Under the pieces are notes generated by a model that was not told the DNA's origin, ran no database searches, and saw only the letters and a program-made list of their open reading frames with translations. A DNA stretch of 64,000 nucleotides from Saccharothrix australiensis (GTDB lineage: Bacteria > Actinomycetota > Actinomycetes > Mycobacteriales > Pseudonocardiaceae), in contig NZ_RBXO01000001.1 in the NCBI RefSeq assembly GCF_003634935.1, positions 3,497,501 through 3,561,500 of the forward strand. The letters are read 5' to 3'. Position 1 is the first letter of the stretch, and each line of letters starts with the position of its first letter. Below are positions 46,754 through 54,978 of this stretch, one piece after another. The position numbers and the translations under genes were made by a program.

Positions 46754-49700
46754 CCGTGGTGGCGGTGGCGGTCGCGGCCACCGGCGGCGGGACGACGCGG
46801 GACCTGTGGCGCGCCCTGTTCGACGGGGTGGCGTGGTCCGACGCCGCGGCGCGGCCGGGGCGGACCGGCCACGGGGCCGGCGTGCCACCGGTCTCCGCCG
46901 CGCTGGCCGAGGCGGCGCGGGACACGCGGCTGCCGGCGCGCGGCACGGTCGTGGCCGGTGCGGTGGACCCGGCCGGTGCGCCGCCGGGCGCCGTGCTCCC
47001 GGTGCCACCCGGCTCGACCGCGCTGGCCGCCGCCGCCGACGCGGTGGCCGGTGGCGCGGCGGAGGCCGCCGTCGTGGTCGAGGTGCCGCCCACCGCGCCG
47101 GAGGTCGCGGTGGTGCTGGTGCTCAAGCGCACCGCCGACGCCCGGCGGGACGGCGACGTCGTGTCGGCGCTCCTCGACGTGGCGGTGGACCGGGACGGCA
47201 CGTCGAACGGGTCGAGCGCCCCCCGCGCCCCGGCGGACCTGGTCGTGGGCGTCGGTCGGCGGGGCAACCGCCGGTTCGACCCGGTCGCCTGCACGGGCGT
47301 GCCCGCCGCGGACCTGTTCGCGGTGGCGTGCGCCGTGCTGGCGGTGCGCCACCGGGCGCTGCCGAGGCCGGGTGTGCCCGCGCGGGCGTGGCCGGGCGAC
47401 TGGTCCGCCGAGGTGGCCACCGCGGCCGGCCCGGTCGGGTTGCGGACCGCCGACGCGGTGCCGTGGGTCGCGGGCGCGCCCGTGGCGCTGCGGGTCTACT
47501 CGGGCGCGGACCGGGCCGGGGTGGTGGCGGCGGTGGAGGCCGGTCGGCCGTCCGACACCGGGCCCGCCCGCCTGGTCGTGTGGTCCACCGACGGCCTGCC
47601 GCCGCGCGAGGTGGAGCAGGCCGCGCTGCGGTGGCTGGCGGGGCGCGGGCCGAAGCCGGCCGGCGCGGCGTACCGGGACGGCCCGGTGAGGGGCGAGGTG
47701 GCCCTCGTCTTCGGCAACGGGGCCGCGGCCTACCCCGGCATGGGCGCGGAGCTGCTGACGGCCTTCCCCCGGCTGGTGACCGCGGTGGAGGGCGCGTTCG
47801 GCTTCGTCGGGCCGCTGCTGGGCCCGGCGGCCGACGCCGGCGACGACCCGCTGCCCGCGGCGCTGCGGCAGATCTGGGGCGCCGGCGCGCTGGCGGGCCT
47901 GCACCGGGCGGTGACCGGGGAGGTGCTGGGCCTCCGGCCGGACGCGGTCATCGGCTACTCCTCCGGCGAGATGGTCGCGATGGCCGTCCTGGGCGTGTGG
48001 CGGCAGCCGGGGCGGGTCGTCCGGCAGGTGCGCGAGTCGTGGCTCTACACCGCGGGCGTCGTCGGCGGGTTCGAGGCGCTGCGGGAAGCCTGGCGGCGGG
48101 CCGGCGTGCCCGGTCGGGACTGGGCGTGCCACCTGGTGCACGCCTCGCCCGAGCGGGTGCGCGAGGTGTTGGCGGGTGAGCGCGCCGCGCACCTGATGCT
48201 GGTCAACGCGCCCGAGTCGTGCGTGGTCGGCGGTGAGCGGGACGCCTGCGCGCGGGTCGTCGGGCGGCTCGGCGCGGACCGCGCCCAGGAGATCGACTAC
48301 CCGGTCGTCGCGCACGTGCCCGAACTGGCCTGGGTCCGCGACCGGTTCCACGCGCTCTACCACCAGCCGACGACCGACGTCGGTGGCACGCGGTTCTACT
48401 CGTGCGCGACCACCGGCTGGTACGTGCCCACACCGGAGAACGTCGCGGAGGCGCTCACCGCGCAGCTCGTCGGCACGGCGGACTTCGCGCGCACCGTGGA
48501 GCGCGCGTGGCAGGACGGGGTGCGGGTGTTCGTCGAGCACGGGCCGCGAGGGGTGTGCTCGCGCTGGATCGGCCAGGTGCTCGAAGGGCGCGAGCACCTG
48601 GCCGTCGCGCTCGACGCGCCGGGTCCGGGCGGGGTGCGGCACCTGGTCGGCGCGGTCGCGGAACTGCTCGCGGCCGGGGTGCGGGTGGACGTGGCGGCGC
48701 TGCTCGACCACCTCTCGCCGGGCGCCGGGCGGCCGCCGGCGGACACGGCGTCCGCGGTCCGGGACGCGTACCACGTGCGGGTGGCGCGCGTGCACCAGGA
48801 GTTCGTCGAGCGGGAAGGGGCCGTGCACCGGCGTTTCCTCGACCTGCGCGCGCGGCTGGACGCGGTGCTGCGCGGCGTCGGGGGAACCGTCACGTCGGAC
48901 GGCGGCACGGCCACGCCTCCGCCCGGCCGGGTCGTCGCGGACGCGACCGCCGACGGCGCGCCCGTCGCGGACCTGCCGCCCCACCCGCACTTCCGCCCCG
49001 CCGACCTCCTGCCCACCGCGGAGCCTTCACGGGCCGCCGACCCGCCCCCCGCCGTCGGGCCTGCGCGCGTCGCCGACCCCCAGCCCGTCGCCGACCCGGC
49101 ACGCGCCGCCGACCCCCTTCCGGTCACCGGGCCCCCGCCCGTCGCCGACCGCTCCTCGGCCATCGGGCCCCCGCCCGCCGCCGATCCCGCGCCCGTCGCC
49201 GACCGCCCTTCGGTCACCGGGGCCCCGCCCGCCGGCCCGTCCCGGCCGCCCCTCCTCGACCGCGCGCGGCTGGAGCAGCACGCGGACCGGGGTGGCGAGC
49301 TGTTCGGCCCGCTGTTCGCCGCCCAGCGCGGCTTCCGCAGGCAGACCCGCCTGCCCAAGCCGCCGGTGCTGCTGGTCGACCGCGTGGTGGGGCTCGACGC
49401 CGAGCCCGCCTCGATGACCGGCGGCACCATCCGGACCGAGACCGACCTCCGCGCGGGCGACTGGCACATCGACCCGACCGGCCGGGTCGCGCCCGCGCTG
49501 CTGCCGGAACTGGGGCAGGGCAACATCCTGTTGCTGAGCTGGCTCGGCGTCGACCTGACCACCGGCGGCGAACGGGTCTACCGCGCGCTCGGCGCGGAGC
49601 TGACCTACCACGGCAGCCCGCCCGCCGTCGGCGACACCGTCGAGTTCGAGACGGCGGTCGAGTCGTTCACCGAGCACGACGGGCTGCTGGTGGCGGCCTT

Positions 49701-51642
49701 CCGCGCCGACTGCCGGGTGGCGGGGCGGCCGCGCCTGACCGTGCGCGCCGCGCGGGCCGGGTTCTTCACCGAGGCCGAGCTGGCCGGCGGTGGCGGCGTG
49801 GTGTGGCGGCCGGAGGCCGAGCGCCCGCCGTCGGGTCCGCTCGACCCGCCGGCGCGCCGGGCCGCGCGGTCCGCGTTCGGGCGGGCGGAGGTGCGGGCGC
49901 TGGCCGAGGGCAGGCCCGCCGACTGCTTCGGCCCGGAGTGGCGGGCGGCGCGGTCGCACCTGCGCACACCGCGCATCGCGGGTGGCGAGCTGCTGGTGCT
50001 GGACGAGGTGACCCGGCTGGACTTCGGCGGCGGGCCGTGGCGGCGCGGTTACCTGCGCGCCGAGACCGCCCTGACCGGTGACGAGTGGTTCTTCGCCTGC
50101 CACTTCGCGGGCGACCCGTGCATGCCGGGCTCGCTGATGCTCCAGGGTTGCGCGCAGGCCGCGGCGTTCTACCTGGCGGCCACCGGGTGCACGGTGGAGC
50201 GGGACGGGTGGCGGTTCGAGCCGGTGCCCGACCGCCCGGTCCGGCTCACCTGCCGCACGCAGGCGACACCGCGCAACCGCCACGTCGCCTACGAGGTGTT
50301 CGTCCGCGAGCTGTCCCTGCGGGACCGCCCGACGCTGGTCGCCGACGTGCTGTGCTCGGTGGACGGGGTCGGCGCGCTGCACGGGCGCGGCCTGGCCCTG
50401 CGCCTGGTGCCGGACTGGCCGCTGGAGCAGTGGCGGACCGGGCGGGCGGTCCCGCGCCGCGTCGCGCCCGCCGGGCCGCCCGCCGCGCTGGGCGGTCTGC
50501 GCGGCCACCGGGACGACCGGCCGGCGGCCGAGGTCGACGGGTTCCGGTTCGACTACCCCGCGCTGCTGGCCTGCGCGTGGGGACGGCCGAGCGACGCCTT
50601 CGGGCCGTCCGCCGCCGCCCTGGACGGCGCGGACCGCGTCGCGCCGCGCTGCCCCGGTCCGCCCTACCACTTCATGAGCCGGATCGCCGAGGTCACCGGG
50701 CCGGCGGACGGCACGCGCCCCGGCGGCGTCGTGGAAGCCGAGTACGACGTCCCCGAGCGGGCGTGGTTCTTCGACGCGGACGACGACGACGACGCGGTCA
50801 TGCCGTTCGCGGTGGTGCTGGAGGCCGCGCTGCAACCGTGCGGCTGGCTGGCCGCGCACGTCGGCGGGTTCGACCCGGTCCGCAGGTTCCGCAACCTCGA
50901 CGGGTCGGCGACGCTCCGGGCGCTGGTGCGCCCCGGCGCGGGCGTGCTGCGCACCAGGGCCGAGCTGACCGCGCTGTCCACCAGCGGCGGCACCACGATC
51001 GAGCGGTTCGAGGTCACCTGCCGGTTGGGCGGCGCGCCGGTGCTGACCCTGTCCACGGTGTTCGGGTTCTTCCCGGACGACGCCTTCGCGGACCGGACCG
51101 GCCTGCCGGTCTCGGCGGCCGAGCGGGCCGCGATCGCCGAGCCCGCCGCGTGGTGGCGCGACCTGCGGGCGCGGGACGGCTCGGCGGGCCCGCCGCTGTC
51201 GGTCGGCCTGCTCCGCGCGCTCGACCGGATTACCGGCTACTGGCCGACCGGCGGCTCGGCGGGCCTGGGCCGGGTGCGCGGCGAGAAGCGCGTCGACCCC
51301 GGCGAGTGGTACTTCCGGGCGCACTTCTTCCAGGACCCGGTGCAGCCCGGTTCCCTCGGCCTGGAGGCCATGCTCCAGCTCGTGCGGTGGTACGCGGTCG
51401 AGCGCGGCCTCACCGCCGGGCCGGCGAGGCCCCGGTTCGAGCCGGTGGCGCTGGGCCGCCCGCTCGACTGGACCTACCGCGGCCAGGTGCTGCCCACCGA
51501 CGAGGTGGTGACCGTCGAGGCCGACGTGCTGGAGGTCGGCCGCGACGAACGCGGCCCGCTGGTGGTCGCGCGGACGCGGCTCTGGGTCGACGGCCGGTGC
51601 GTCCACGAGGCCACGCCCGCCGTCCGCGTCGTCGGCGGTTGA
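46732..51642 (+). CDS. Synthase subunit: vestigial KS - AT - four hotdog (DH) folds (PfaB/PfaC hybrid-like)
   Basis: 1636 residues from GTG 46732, overlapping the PfaA-like gene by 22 bases (ggggaggtgg upstream). Residues 1 to about 320 look like a shrunken KS: GTTRDLWRALFDGVAW, AVVLVLKRTADARRDGD, but no active-site Cys. An AT follows (about 325-640, GYSSGEM with Ser410, VVAHVPEL, VEHGPRGVCSRW). After a Pro-rich linker come four FabA-like hotdogs: VLLVDRVVGL with PALLPELGQGNILLLSWLG (about 875-930), ACHFAGDPCMPGSLMLQG (near 1122), AWFFDADD with PFAVVLEAALQPCGWLAA (near 1345) and RAHFFQDPVQPGSLGLEAML (near 1530). The third and fourth match the PfaC dehydratase pair closely. Expected role: dehydration/isomerisation and acyl loading. 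Confidence 0.88.
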   Translation: MAGREPVAVVAVAVAATGGGTTRDLWRALFDGVAWSDAAARPGRTGHGAGVPPVSAALAEAARDTRLPARGTVVAGAVDPAGAPPGAVLPVPPGSTALAAAADAVAGGAAEAAVVVEVPPTAPEVAVVLVLKRTADARRDGDVVSALLDVAVDRDGTSNGSSAPRAPADLVVGVGRRGNRRFDPVACTGVPAADLFAVACAVLAVRHRALPRPGVPARAWPGDWSAEVATAAGPVGLRTADAVPWVAGAPVALRVYSGADRAGVVAAVEAGRPSDTGPARLVVWSTDGLPPREVEQAALRWLAGRGPKPAGAAYRDGPVRGEVALVFGNGAAAYPGMGAELLTAFPRLVTAVEGAFGFVGPLLGPAADAGDDPLPAALRQIWGAGALAGLHRAVTGEVLGLRPDAVIGYSSGEMVAMAVLGVWRQPGRVVRQVRESWLYTAGVVGGFEALREAWRRAGVPGRDWACHLVHASPERVREVLAGERAAHLMLVNAPESCVVGGERDACARVVGRLGADRAQEIDYPVVAHVPELAWVRDRFHALYHQPTTDVGGTRFYSCATTGWYVPTPENVAEALTAQLVGTADFARTVERAWQDGVRVFVEHGPRGVCSRWIGQVLEGREHLAVALDAPGPGGVRHLVGAVAELLAAGVRVDVAALLDHLSPGAGRPPADTASAVRDAYHVRVARVHQEFVEREGAVHRRFLDLRARLDAVLRGVGGTVTSDGGTATPPPGRVVADATADGAPVADLPPHPHFRPADLLPTAEPSRAADPPPAVGPARVADPQPVADPARAADPLPVTGPPPVADRSSAIGPPPAADPAPVADRPSVTGAPPAGPSRPPLLDRARLEQHADRGGELFGPLFAAQRGFRRQTRLPKPPVLLVDRVVGLDAEPASMTGGTIRTETDLRAGDWHIDPTGRVAPALLPELGQGNILLLSWLGVDLTTGGERVYRALGAELTYHGSPPAVGDTVEFETAVESFTEHDGLLVAAFRADCRVAGRPRLTVRAARAGFFTEAELAGGGGVVWRPEAERPPSGPLDPPARRAARSAFGRAEVRALAEGRPADCFGPEWRAARSHLRTPRIAGGELLVLDEVTRLDFGGGPWRRGYLRAETALTGDEWFFACHFAGDPCMPGSLMLQGCAQAAAFYLAATGCTVERDGWRFEPVPDRPVRLTCRTQATPRNRHVAYEVFVRELSLRDRPTLVADVLCSVDGVGALHGRGLALRLVPDWPLEQWRTGRAVPRRVAPAGPPAALGGLRGHRDDRPAAEVDGFRFDYPALLACAWGRPSDAFGPSAAALDGADRVAPRCPGPPYHFMSRIAEVTGPADGTRPGGVVEAEYDVPERAWFFDADDDDDAVMPFAVVLEAALQPCGWLAAHVGGFDPVRRFRNLDGSATLRALVRPGAGVLRTRAELTALSTSGGTTIERFEVTCRLGGAPVLTLSTVFGFFPDDAFADRTGLPVSAAERAAIAEPAAWWRDLRARDGSAGPPLSVGLLRALDRITGYWPTGGSAGLGRVRGEKRVDPGEWYFRAHFFQDPVQPGSLGLEAMLQLVRWYAVERGLTAGPARPRFEPVALGRPLDWTYRGQVLPTDEVVTVEADVLEVGRDERGPLVVARTRLWVDGRCVHEATPAVRVVGG
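48990..49240 (+). repeat. Pro/Ala/Asp-rich repetitive linker
   Basis: An imperfect repeat of units such as AADPPPAVGP, VADPQPVADP and AADPLPVTGP between the AT and the first hotdog domain. It is coding, low-complexity and likely a flexible tether. Confidence 0.75.
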
Positions 51643-51889
51643 GCGCGCGCGGGCGCGCCGGACGGCCCTCTTCGGCCTCTCGGGTGGTCATTCCGCCCGG
51701 CTCCCCTCGAATGGAGTCGAAATTCCTCTACCCAGCGTGACCGCACCGGGATCGGTTGTGTATTCGGCCGGTCGCCCTTTGTGCGGAACAGCCTGATCGG
51801 CCGTCGCGGTGCGAGGTATGCTCATTCGGCGGGTCCTGTTGCGTCGACAATGCGCGCGGTTGTCGCGGGCGTCGCGGAGGTGTCACAGC
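51643..51889 (+). promoter_or_regulatory. Upstream region of the first LuxR-type regulator
   Basis: 247 bases with lower GC (for example cgaaattcctctaccc near 51718) between the synthase subunit gene and the regulator. Likely holds the regulator promoter. No gene seen. Confidence 0.45.
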
Positions 51890-52249
51890 ATGTGTCCGGA
51901 GGAGCGCATTCCCGATACCGGTGGGGAACCCACCGTGCTGGGGCTGATTCGTTTGGCGCGCACCCACCAAAGTATCGCGCAGGCGCTGCTCGCCCATGCC
52001 GAGAAGATCGGTCGCCGCAATTCGGCGGTGTTGCCGGCCGCCCTGGACGGCCTGGCGAGGTGGAATCTCACCAGACGGGAGCGGCGGGTGGCCGAACTAC
52101 TGGTGGAAGGGCTGTCCAATCGCCGGATAGCGCGCAGAATGGAAATCTCCGAGCGCACCGTGAAAAACCACCTGCACTCGATCTTCTACAAGCTCGGCGT
52201 CGGTGACCGGACCCAGGCGGTCATCAAGCTGATGCGGAGGCCCGAGTGA
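51890..52249 (+). CDS. Small LuxR/FixJ-type HTH regulator
   Basis: 119 residues from ATG 51890, chosen for its strong ribosome site (gcggaggtg, 8 bases upstream); an upstream ATG at 51809 has none. The C-terminal GerE/LuxR helix-turn-helix is complete: LTRRERRVAELLVEGLSNRR, then MEISERTVKNHLHSIFYKLG. The N-terminal 50 residues are short and helical, without a receiver or autoinducer domain. It probably regulates the synthase genes. It is convergent with the ABC1 kinase gene, 11 bases apart. A second similar regulator lies at 56633. Confidence 0.9.
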   Translation: MCPEERIPDTGGEPTVLGLIRLARTHQSIAQALLAHAEKIGRRNSAVLPAALDGLARWNLTRRERRVAELLVEGLSNRRIARRMEISERTVKNHLHSIFYKLGVGDRTQAVIKLMRRPE

Positions 52250-52260
52250 CCGGCGGGGCG

Positions 52261-53751
52261 TCAGTCGTCGCGGTGCGCCCTGCGCCACAGCAGCACGCCG
52301 CCGAGCGCGGCGGCGCCGTAGAGCACCTTGGCGGGGGTGATGGTGGTCGCCTCCACCTTGCGGGAGTCGACCGGGATCTGGAGGTCCCGGTTCGACAGGT
52401 CCCGCAGGATGCCGCGCGCCTGGGTGTAGCTGCCGTTGGCGGTCAGCAGCAGCTCCACCACGCCGCGGGCGAGGTAGGACTCGGACAGCGTCTCGCAGCT
52501 GAGGTCGACCACGATGTCGGCCAGCTCGGCGCGCAGCACCTCGGCGGCGGACACCTCGGGCGCCAGGCAGCGGATCGAGCCCTCCAGGTTCGCGAACGAC
52601 TTGCCCAGCATGGGTATCACCGGGCTGATCCGGATGCCGCGCTTGGTGGAGTGCCCGAGCACGGTGGTCAGGGTGATGCCGAAGTTCAGCTCCTCCAGCG
52701 ACGCGGTCGCCGCCTTGGGCACCAGCGCCGCCACGTCGCCGACGAAGCCGCTGAGGTCGGCCCACTGCGTCGGCTTGCCCATCTCCACCCACGCCTTCGC
52801 CGCGCCGTCGCCGTCGTTCTCCACGATGTTGATCAGGGTCAGCGCCAGCTTGAGGCTCATCGGGCGGTCCAGCCGGCACACCATGCCCCAGTCGATCAGG
52901 AACGCGCCCCGGCCCGGCGCGACGAAGACGTTGCCGGGGTGCGGGTCGGCGTGGAACAGCCGGTCGACGAAGTAGCCGCGGTACATGTAGGCGAGCAGGT
53001 CGTGGGCGATCGCCAGGCGCTCGTCGGCGGGGAACGCGCCCGGCGCGACCTCCCGGATGGACCGGCCCGCCGCCAGGCCCTGCACCAGCACGCGGGGCGT
53101 CACCAGCAGCACCTCGGGCACGGTGAGGTGGTCGAACGCCGCCGCCTGCGCGCGCCCGCGGTCCATGTTGCGCGCCTCGACGGTGAAGTCCAGCTCGCCG
53201 TTGACCGCCTCGAAGGCCAGGTCGAGCATCGCGTGCACGTCGACCACGGCGTTGAACCGCGGCCGCGTGTTGACCAGCAGGCGCGCGGCCCGGCGCAGGA
53301 GCGCCATGTCGGTCGCGACCACCTCCCGGACGCCGGGTCGCTGCACCTTCAGCGCCGCGCGGCGGCCGTCGGCCAGCGTCACCCGGTAGACCTGGGCGAG
53401 CGAGGCCGAGCCGAGCGGGTGCTCGACGTCGACGTGGCGGAAGTGCCGCTGCCAGTCGCGGCCCAGCTCGGCGGCCAGGACGGGCTCGAAGTCCCGGAAC
53501 GGCGACGCGGGCACCCGGTCGTGCAGCCTGCCCAGCTCCTCGATGGTCTCCGCGTTGACGAAGTCCGGCCGCGTCGACAGGATCTGGCCGAGCTTGATGT
53601 AGAGCGGGCCGAGCTGCTCGAAGGCTTCCCGGACCGCTCGCGCGCGTCGCCTGCGCCGCGCGGCGAGGTCGCCGCCCGCACCGGGCGCGACCCGGCGGGC
53701 GACCAGCCGCGCCAGCGTCGCGGCGATCAGCCGGACCCGCCCGTCAGCCAT
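52261..53751 (-). CDS. ABC1/UbiB-family atypical kinase/ATPase
   Basis: 496 residues from ATG 53751, which overlaps the end of the upstream gene by 8 bases. Family motifs: the N-terminal KxGQ signature YIKLGQILSTRPDF (Lys53), the Ala-rich loop LGSASLAQVYRVTL, the nucleotide-binding ALKVQRPGV, the catalytic loop FHADPHPGNVFV and the metal-binding LIDWGM. C-terminal hydrophobic residues (YGAAALGGVLLW) suggest membrane association. Relatives (Coq8/UbiB) support quinone and other isoprenoid-lipid metabolism. Being in one operon with phasin-like and PhaR-like proteins suggests a lipid-inclusion role here. Its substrate is unknown. Confidence 0.93.
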   Translation of the reverse strand: MADGRVRLIAATLARLVARRVAPGAGGDLAARRRRRARAVREAFEQLGPLYIKLGQILSTRPDFVNAETIEELGRLHDRVPASPFRDFEPVLAAELGRDWQRHFRHVDVEHPLGSASLAQVYRVTLADGRRAALKVQRPGVREVVATDMALLRRAARLLVNTRPRFNAVVDVHAMLDLAFEAVNGELDFTVEARNMDRGRAQAAAFDHLTVPEVLLVTPRVLVQGLAAGRSIREVAPGAFPADERLAIAHDLLAYMYRGYFVDRLFHADPHPGNVFVAPGRGAFLIDWGMVCRLDRPMSLKLALTLINIVENDGDGAAKAWVEMGKPTQWADLSGFVGDVAALVPKAATASLEELNFGITLTTVLGHSTKRGIRISPVIPMLGKSFANLEGSIRCLAPEVSAAEVLRAELADIVVDLSCETLSESYLARGVVELLLTANGSYTQARGILRDLSNRDLQIPVDSRKVEATTITPAKVLYGAAALGGVLLWRRAHRDD

Positions 53752-54103
53752 GTCCGACGTCCGGGTCGGGACCGCGCGGGTGCGCCGGGCCCGGCAGCAG
53801 GCCCGCCACACCGCCGACCAGCGGGACGGCGACGCCGCCTGCCCGCGGTCCGGACAGGGCCGGGCCGAGCACCTCGGCGAGCACCTCCAGCGTGCAGTCC
53901 GCGCCGGTGCTGCGCCGGTGCGCCCGGAAGCGGCGGCCCGCCCGGAGGCCGTCCAGCAGCTCCGCGGCGTCGACCACGCGCTGCTCGTCGACGTCGAAGA
54001 GGCCGCCGTCCCGCTCCCGCAGCAGCACCCGCCGCGCCCGCGCCCGGCCGGCGGCGGGCGGGCGGCCCGCGATCACGCCCCGCCCCGGACGGCCGCGCCG
54101 CAC
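53744..54103 (-). CDS. PhaR-N-domain-like protein (polyhydroxyalkanoate synthesis regulator-like)
   Basis: 119 residues from GTG 54103 (a later start is possible). The central part LFDVDEQRVVDAAELLDG, then LRAGRRFRAHRRSTGADCT and LEVLAEVLGPAL follows the pattern of the PHB/PHA accumulation regulator N-domain (LYDT...YVTLxEIAxLVRxG...TGEDLTxxxLxQI). The C-terminus is Gly/Pro-rich and ends overlapping the kinase start. PhaR proteins bind DNA and storage polymer. The assignment is by pattern recognition on a short domain and should be tested. Confidence 0.6.
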   Translation of the reverse strand: MRRGRPGRGVIAGRPPAAGRARARRVLLRERDGGLFDVDEQRVVDAAELLDGLRAGRRFRAHRRSTGADCTLEVLAEVLGPALSGPRAGGVAVPLVGGVAGLLPGPAHPRGPDPDVGHG

Positions 54104-54116
54104 GACCGCCGGCGGG

Positions 54117-54431
54117 TCACGAACCCTTCTTCTGCTGGCCCTGCGCCGACTGGCCCTGCCCCGACGACGTCCCGGCCTGCGCGCCCGCCAGCTCCTCCAG
54201 CCGCCCGGCCAGCTCGTCCAGCTCCTCCCGCAGCGCCGCGACGTCGTCGGCGGTGTCGTCCTCGCCGCGGAACGCGCGCCGGGTCGTGCGCCGCAGGTCG
54301 TGGTCGATCTCGTGGCCGCGGTCGAGCACGTCGTCGAGGTACTCCTTGGTGTCGTCGACGATGTTGCCCAGGTACCCGATGATGCCGGTGCGCTTCCGCG
54401 AACCCCGGCTCGTGCTCCTGCTCGTGGTCAT
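54117..54431 (-). CDS. Small coiled-coil, phasin-like protein
   Basis: 104 residues from ATG 54431 with gaggag 7 bases upstream. Basic N-terminus (SRSTSRGSRKRTGIIG), then an amphipathic segment YLGNIVDDTKEYLDDVLDRG, a heptad-like helix LREELDELAGRLEELAGAQ and a Gln/Gly/Lys-rich tail. This resembles granule-associated phasins of the PhaF/PhaI kind in layout, though the similarity is compositional. First gene of the minus-strand trio with the PhaR-like protein and the ABC1 kinase. Confidence 0.7.
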   Translation of the reverse strand: MTTSRSTSRGSRKRTGIIGYLGNIVDDTKEYLDDVLDRGHEIDHDLRRTTRRAFRGEDDTADDVAALREELDELAGRLEELAGAQAGTSSGQGQSAQGQQKKGS

Positions 54432-54978
54432 CCTCGATCTCCTCGGCTGGTTCGGTGTCCGGTGGGCGGTCCGCGTCCGCACTGGCGCCGGGACGCGGAC
54501 CGCCGGGGTGAACGCGGGAAACGTGGACCATCGGGGATCGGGCCCACTCGGGCGTTCCCGCGTCCGGTCGATGGCGTTCCGGTCCTGTCCGGTCCAGTAT
54601 GCGGCGGGCGCGATCGGGAAAGAATGGTTCTCTCGCACTAGTCCACCAGGGTCGCCCCGAAATCCACCGAAAGAGTTCCGACCCGGCCGCCCGGACTTCG
54701 CCGCGCACGCCTCCGGCGCAGGTCGGCCCAATGGTACCGGGTGCTTTCCGCCTATTCGACGGTGCGTTACCGGGCAGCCATTCGTGCCTATGCCGGAACA
54801 CCCCATCGGCGGTTTACTGAACAGCCCGGTCTGTCTGTGATGGAAACGTGGGCCGGGCCTGGCCCGACCAGTCGAATACCGGTGCGCACGAGGTGCCGGG
54901 AGCGCCTGCCGGTTTCCGATCGGCCCGGTCGCGGCGGTCACCACTGGAAGTGTCGACGGAAAGCGAGGTATCCGGGAC
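54432..54978. promoter_or_regulatory. Divergent intergenic region between the granule-type operon and WS/DGAT gene
   Basis: 547 bases without a convincing gene. GC content falls in 54590-54850 (for example aagaatggttctctcgcact), consistent with one or more promoters. Divergent starts at 54431 (minus) and 54979 (plus) imply shared control of the lipid-handling genes. Confidence 0.5.
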
